Positions 60,830 to 64,000 of a stretch of 64,000 nt of DNA are shown piece by piece. The number at the start of each line of letters is the position of its first letter. Position 1 is the stretch's first letter. Origin of the DNA: Arthrobacter agilis (GTDB taxonomy: Bacteria; Actinomycetota; Actinomycetes; Actinomycetales; Micrococcaceae); the NCBI RefSeq assembly GCF_030816075.1, contig NZ_JAUSXO010000001.1, forward strand, positions 2,232,001-2,296,000, read 5' to 3'. Position numbers and translations under genes: made by a program. The notes below the pieces were generated by a model. The model saw only the letters and a list, made by a program, of their open reading frames with translations, did not search any database and was not told the origin of the DNA.

Positions 60830-62179
60830 ATGAGTACAACCGCCGTCCTCCTCGTCCTCCTCGCCTTCCTGATCGGCTGCGCCGTCGGCGCGTACCTGGT
60901 CGCCCGCACCCTGCGGCTGCGCGCGGAGGGCCTCCGCACCGAGCTCGACGACGCCACCGCACGCCTCGGGAGGACGACGACGGAGCTCGCGGCTGCGGCG
61001 GCCCAGCGTGACCTCCTGCAGCAGCACAACCGCGAGCTGACCGGCAAGACGTCCACGGACAACGACGTCCTGCGCGCGCTCGCCCCCGTGGCGGAGAAGC
61101 TGACACAGGTCCAGCGGCAGGTGGGCCTGCTCGAGCGGGACCGCGTGGAGCAGTACGGGCAGCTCGCCCGGCAGCTCGAGGAGTCCCGCGAGGCGGACGC
61201 CCTGCTGCTGTCGACCACGCACTCCCTCGCGGGTGCCCTGCGCAGCAACAGCGCGCGTGGCCAGTGGGGCGAGGTGCAGCTGCGGCGCGTCGTGGAGGCC
61301 GCGGGCATGCTCTCGCGCGTCGACTTCCTGGAGCAGGTGTCCTTCACCGCGGGCGACGACGGGGAGCGGGCCCGCCCCGACATGGTGGTCCAGCTCCCGG
61401 GGGACAAGCAGCTGGTCATCGACGCCAAGGTGCCGCTGAGCGCCTTCCTCGCGGCGCAGGAGCTGGCGGGATCGGCCGAGGAGCCGGGCGACGGGGACGC
61501 CGCCGGGTACGGGGCGCGGCGCAGCGAACTGCTGAAGCAGCACTCGAAGGCGCTGCGGGCGCACATCGACGCGCTCGCGCGGAAGAAGTACTGGGAGGGC
61601 GCCGCCAACTCCCCCGAACTCGTCATCTGCTTCATCCCGGTCGAGTCCGTGCTCTCGGAGGCGCTGCGCGCGGATCCGGAGCTGCTGGACTACGCCTTCT
61701 CGCGCAGCGTTGCGCTCGCGTCCCCGGTCTCCCTGCTGGGCATCCTCAAGGGTGCCGCGTTCAGCTGGCGGCAGGCCGTGCTCACCGACAACGCCCGGGA
61801 ACTGTTCGACCTGTCCAAGCAGCTGTACGAGCGGCTCGGCACCATGGGCGGGCACGTCACCCGTCTCGGGACGTCCCTGAAGACGTCGGTGGAGCGCTAC
61901 AACTCCTTCGTCGGAGCCCTCGAATCGAGGGTGCTCCCGACCGCGCGCCGCATCGGCGCCTTCGACTCCGCGTCCCTCGACGCCGTCGAGGCCGCGGTGG
62001 AGGGCGCCGACGGTGCCACCGGGAGCTCCGAGGGCCCGGCCGGGGCAGATGTCAGCCTCCTCGGCGCCGCCCGCGCACAGCGCGCCGGCAGCCCCGGGGC
62101 GTCGGAACGGGCGGCGACGATCGATGCGACACCGCGCTCCCTGACCGCCCACGAACTCCTGGAGGAATCGGCCGGCTGA
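60830..62179 (+). CDS. rmuC: DNA recombination protein RmuC
   Basis: A 449-residue protein of the RmuC family, proposed to limit DNA rearrangement. An N-terminal transmembrane helix (AVLLVLLAFLIGCAVGAYLV) is followed by a long coiled coil (about 30-125, RAEGLRTELDDATARL onward). The nuclease-like core has ARGQWGEVQLRRVVEAAGM, RPDMVVQLPGDKQLVIDAKVPL (PD-(D/E)xK-like Asp and Lys) and FIPVESVLSEAL. The C-terminal 60 residues are low-complexity. ATG 60830 opens the membrane helix; upstream frame rejected. Confidence 0.9.
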   Translation: MSTTAVLLVLLAFLIGCAVGAYLVARTLRLRAEGLRTELDDATARLGRTTTELAAAAAQRDLLQQHNRELTGKTSTDNDVLRALAPVAEKLTQVQRQVGLLERDRVEQYGQLARQLEESREADALLLSTTHSLAGALRSNSARGQWGEVQLRRVVEAAGMLSRVDFLEQVSFTAGDDGERARPDMVVQLPGDKQLVIDAKVPLSAFLAAQELAGSAEEPGDGDAAGYGARRSELLKQHSKALRAHIDALARKKYWEGAANSPELVICFIPVESVLSEALRADPELLDYAFSRSVALASPVSLLGILKGAAFSWRQAVLTDNARELFDLSKQLYERLGTMGGHVTRLGTSLKTSVERYNSFVGALESRVLPTARRIGAFDSASLDAVEAAVEGADGATGSSEGPAGADVSLLGAARAQRAGSPGASERAATIDATPRSLTAHELLEESAG

Positions 62180-62237
62180 TCGCCCCGGGCATTCCCGGGG
62201 TGCTTCCGTGGCAGCAGACCCTGCTGGTCCCCGGACG

Positions 62238-62273
62238 ACGACGGCGGCCCCTCCGAGGAGGGGCCGCCGTCGT
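62238..62273. terminator. Bidirectional terminator between rmuC and ispH
   Basis: A 16-bp perfect stem starting ACGACGGCGGCCCCTC with a 4-base loop lies between the convergent rmuC and ispH genes. Its outer arm repeats the ACGACGGCGGC core of two other terminators in the window. Confidence 0.8.
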
Positions 62274-62307
62274 GGCGCGGTGTCCGGTGCGTCGTGCACC
62301 GGCCGGG

Positions 62308-63402
62308 TCAGTTGAGGGAGGTGCGGTCCCGCTGGCCCCGACCGCCGATCGCGGGCGTCGAATCACCCATGGCCTTCAGCGCGGCGCGGATCTCCTTGGG
62401 GAGGGAGAAGATGATGTCCTCCTGGGCCGTCACGACTTCCTCGACCTGCCCGTACCCGTACTCGGCGAGGAGCCGCAGCACGTCCTGGACGAGATTCTCG
62501 GGCACCGAGGCACCCGAGGAGATGCCGACGGTCGCGACGCCCTCGAACCAGGACTCGTCCACCTCGTTGGCGAAGTCGACGCGGTGCGCGGCCTTCGCCC
62601 CGTACTCGAGCGCGACCTCCACCAGGCGGACCGAGTTCGAGGAGTTGGCGGACCCGACCACGATCACGAGATCGGTCTCCGGGGCGATCTTCTTGATCGC
62701 GGCCTGCCGGTTGGACGTGGCGTAGCAGATGTCGTCGCTGGGCGGATCCTGCAGTGTGGGGAAGCGTTCCTTCAGCAGGTTCACGGTCAGCATGGTCTCG
62801 TCGACGCTCAGGGTCGTCTGGGAGAGCCAGATGAGCCGTTCGGGGTCGCGCACCTGCACCTTGTCGACGTCCTCGGGGCCGTTGACGATCTGGATGTGAT
62901 CGGGGGCCTCACCCGCGGTGCCCTCCACTTCCTCGTGGCCCTCGTGGCCGATGAGGAGGATGTCGAAGTCGTCCCGTGCGAAGCGCTGCGCCTCGCGGTG
63001 CACCTTGGTGACGAGCGGGCAGGTCGCGTCGATGGTGCGCAGGCCGCGGTCCTCGGCGGACTGCACGACGGCGGGCGACACGCCATGGGCCGAGAAGACG
63101 ACGAGCGCGCCCTCGGGGACCTCGTCGGTCTCGTCGACGAAGATGGCGCCCTTGGCCTCGAGCGTCGACACGACGTGCAGGTTGTGCACGATCTGCTTGC
63201 GCACGTACACGGGCGGCCCGTAGTGCTCGAGTGCCTTCTCGACGGCGATGACGGCGCGGTCCACTCCGGCGCAGTAACCGCGGGGGGCGGCGAGCAGTAC
63301 CCTCTTCTCCCCGGTCACCGGCGCAGCGGCGAGCACGTCCTCGGGGGAACGGCGCCTGCGCGGGATGGTGGGCATGGGGACCTGAACGGTGGTACTGGTC
63401 AT
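62308..63402 (-). CDS. ispH: 4-hydroxy-3-methylbut-2-enyl diphosphate reductase
   Basis: Iron-sulfur enzyme making IPP and DMAPP in the last step of the MEP isoprenoid pathway, 364 residues. The three cluster Cys residues are in [21 protein letters not shown] and [17 protein letters not shown] and FSAHGVSP carry the conserved His, and [14 protein letters not shown] binds the diphosphate. The N-terminal 30 residues are a basic extension. A TAGAAT box six bases before the ATG makes a leaderless mRNA likely. Confidence 0.95.
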   Translation of the reverse strand: MTSTTVQVPMPTIPRRRRSPEDVLAAAPVTGEKRVLLAAPRGYCAGVDRAVIAVEKALEHYGPPVYVRKQIVHNLHVVSTLEAKGAIFVDETDEVPEGALVVFSAHGVSPAVVQSAEDRGLRTIDATCPLVTKVHREAQRFARDDFDILLIGHEGHEEVEGTAGEAPDHIQIVNGPEDVDKVQVRDPERLIWLSQTTLSVDETMLTVNLLKERFPTLQDPPSDDICYATSNRQAAIKKIAPETDLVIVVGSANSSNSVRLVEVALEYGAKAAHRVDFANEVDESWFEGVATVGISSGASVPENLVQDVLRLLAEYGYGQVEEVVTAQEDIIFSLPKEIRAALKAMGDSTPAIGGRGQRDRTSLN

Positions 63403-63408
63403 GGTCCG

Positions 63409-63414
63409 ATTCTA
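63409..63414 (-). promoter_or_regulatory. -10 box of ispH (leaderless)
   Basis: TAGAAT read leftward, six bases before the ispH ATG, a near-consensus -10. Confidence 0.55.
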
Positions 63415-63464
63415 CCGGCTCGGTCGTCCCCGACCCCGCTGGTCGGCCTGCACTCCGCTGTGAG

Positions 63465-64000
63465 CTAAGCCCTACGCCGCCCGGCGGCGAGCCGGCCGAC
63501 GACCCCGAGGACGAACGCGATGACGCCCACGACGATCACGGGCATGCTGGAGGCCGCGATGTCCGCCCCGGCCCGCCCGGCGAGGCCTCCGAGGAAGACG
63601 TCCGCGAGCGCGCTCGTCCCGGGAGCCCGGGCCGCCGCTGCCGGCACCCAGTCCACCGCCAGCAACCCGAGCACGCCGAGCCCGGCCACGCCGAGCCCCA
63701 GGAACGCGAGGGTGGTGCTGCGCCGTCGTGCGACCACGATGGCCAGCAGGCCCAGCACCGCCGCCCCCGCGAGGTAGAGACGCCACCCCTGGACCGCGTC
63801 GGCGACACCGCTGAGCAACCCGCCGCGTTCGAGGGAGCCGACGTCGATCGTGGTGTCGTCCGGGACGGGCACGTCGACGCCCAGCCGTCCTCCGACGTCC
63901 TCCGCGAGGAGCTGCGCGACAGGCCCGAGGTCGAGGGTCAGGACGGCCGGCGCCGTCTCGCCGGGGTCGGGCGCCTGGGCGAACGTGAACGCGTGGGACA
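63465..64000 (-). CDS. Membrane protein, 5' end beyond the window
   Basis: The frame is open from the stop at 63465 to the window edge, giving at least 178 residues. The visible N-terminal part (AFTFAQAPDPGETAPAVLTL, then GPVAQLLAEDVGGRLGVDVPV) looks extracytoplasmic. Three hydrophobic segments follow (LYLAGAAVLGLLAIVVARRR, TLAFLGLGVAGLGVLGLLAV and MPVIVVGVIAFVLGVVGRLA), and a basic tail ends the protein. A GTG at 63872 could start a shorter version, but coding-like sequence continues upstream. I do not recognise the family. Confidence 0.65.
   Translation of the reverse strand, partial: SHAFTFAQAPDPGETAPAVLTLDLGPVAQLLAEDVGGRLGVDVPVPDDTTIDVGSLERGGLLSGVADAVQGWRLYLAGAAVLGLLAIVVARRRSTTLAFLGLGVAGLGVLGLLAVDWVPAAAARAPGTSALADVFLGGLAGRAGADIAASSMPVIVVGVIAFVLGVVGRLAAGRRRA

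Noticed and set aside
60746..62299. Large N-terminal extension of YchF
   Set aside because: It is antisense to rmuC; the GTG at 60745 gives the standard YchF opening.

Overview
The window is a high-GC chromosomal segment from an actinobacterium, most likely of the Arthrobacter/Micrococcaceae group. Evidence for this is the strongly G/C-ending codon use, the frequent GTG starts, the actinobacterial families DUF3107, DUF3117, HemQ and TatB/Mrp/SigE in their usual order, and many leaderless-type promoters (TANNNT six or seven bases before the start codon). Nearly everything is housekeeping DNA. I see no tRNA or rRNA gene, insertion sequence, prophage, integron or CRISPR array.

Layout. 1-7.2 kb: haem synthesis by the coproporphyrin-dependent route. 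hemA runs rightward and hemE-hemY(cgoX)-hemQ-hemH(cpfC)-hemC leftward, from a divergent promoter region with an unusual inverted repeat. 7.2-18.2 kb: a MoeB/rhodanese protein, a TetR regulator, DUF3107, a ferritin-like MiaE-type protein, a DUF1905 protein, an RNB ribonuclease, a DEAD-box helicase, an orphan DNA methyltransferase, a PHP phosphoesterase and an aminopeptidase P. 18.2-25.7 kb: a GQQ-repeat membrane protein, an MgtE-N/CBS protein, DUF1003, Mrp, TatB, a zinc-binding anti-sigma factor, SigE, an O-methyltransferase and DUF3117. 25.9-29.1 kb: PIG-V-like mannosyltransferase, Tag glycosylase, a DivIVA-like membrane protein and a LOG-family protein. 29.2-32.5 kb: a gluABCD-type amino-acid ABC transporter. 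32.6-42.5 kb: lysine/diaminopimelate genes (dapE, dapD, dapC), a secreted polysaccharide deacetylase, galE, citrate synthase and fdxA. 42.7-54 kb: small regulators, TypA, and a dipeptide/oligopeptide ABC transporter with a second binding protein. 54.3-59.6 kb: an XRE-cupin / B3-B4 / EamA operon and a NarL-type two-component system beside a DUF6326 membrane protein. 59.7-64 kb: YchF, RmuC, IspH and a truncated membrane protein.

Three expected-to-be-intact genes (DEAD helicase, mrp twice, citrate synthase) carry reading-frame breaks. Each is repaired by removing one G or C from a short homopolymer, and each repair restores a full-length product ending at a sensible stop. A base-call or assembly error is the simplest reading. 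The best candidates for new biology are the inverted-repeat element between hemE and hemA, the short bidirectional leaderless dapE/dapD promoter, the XRE/B3-B4/EamA operon whose palindromic operator surrounds its -10 box, the orphan methyltransferase, and a few unrecognised proteins.
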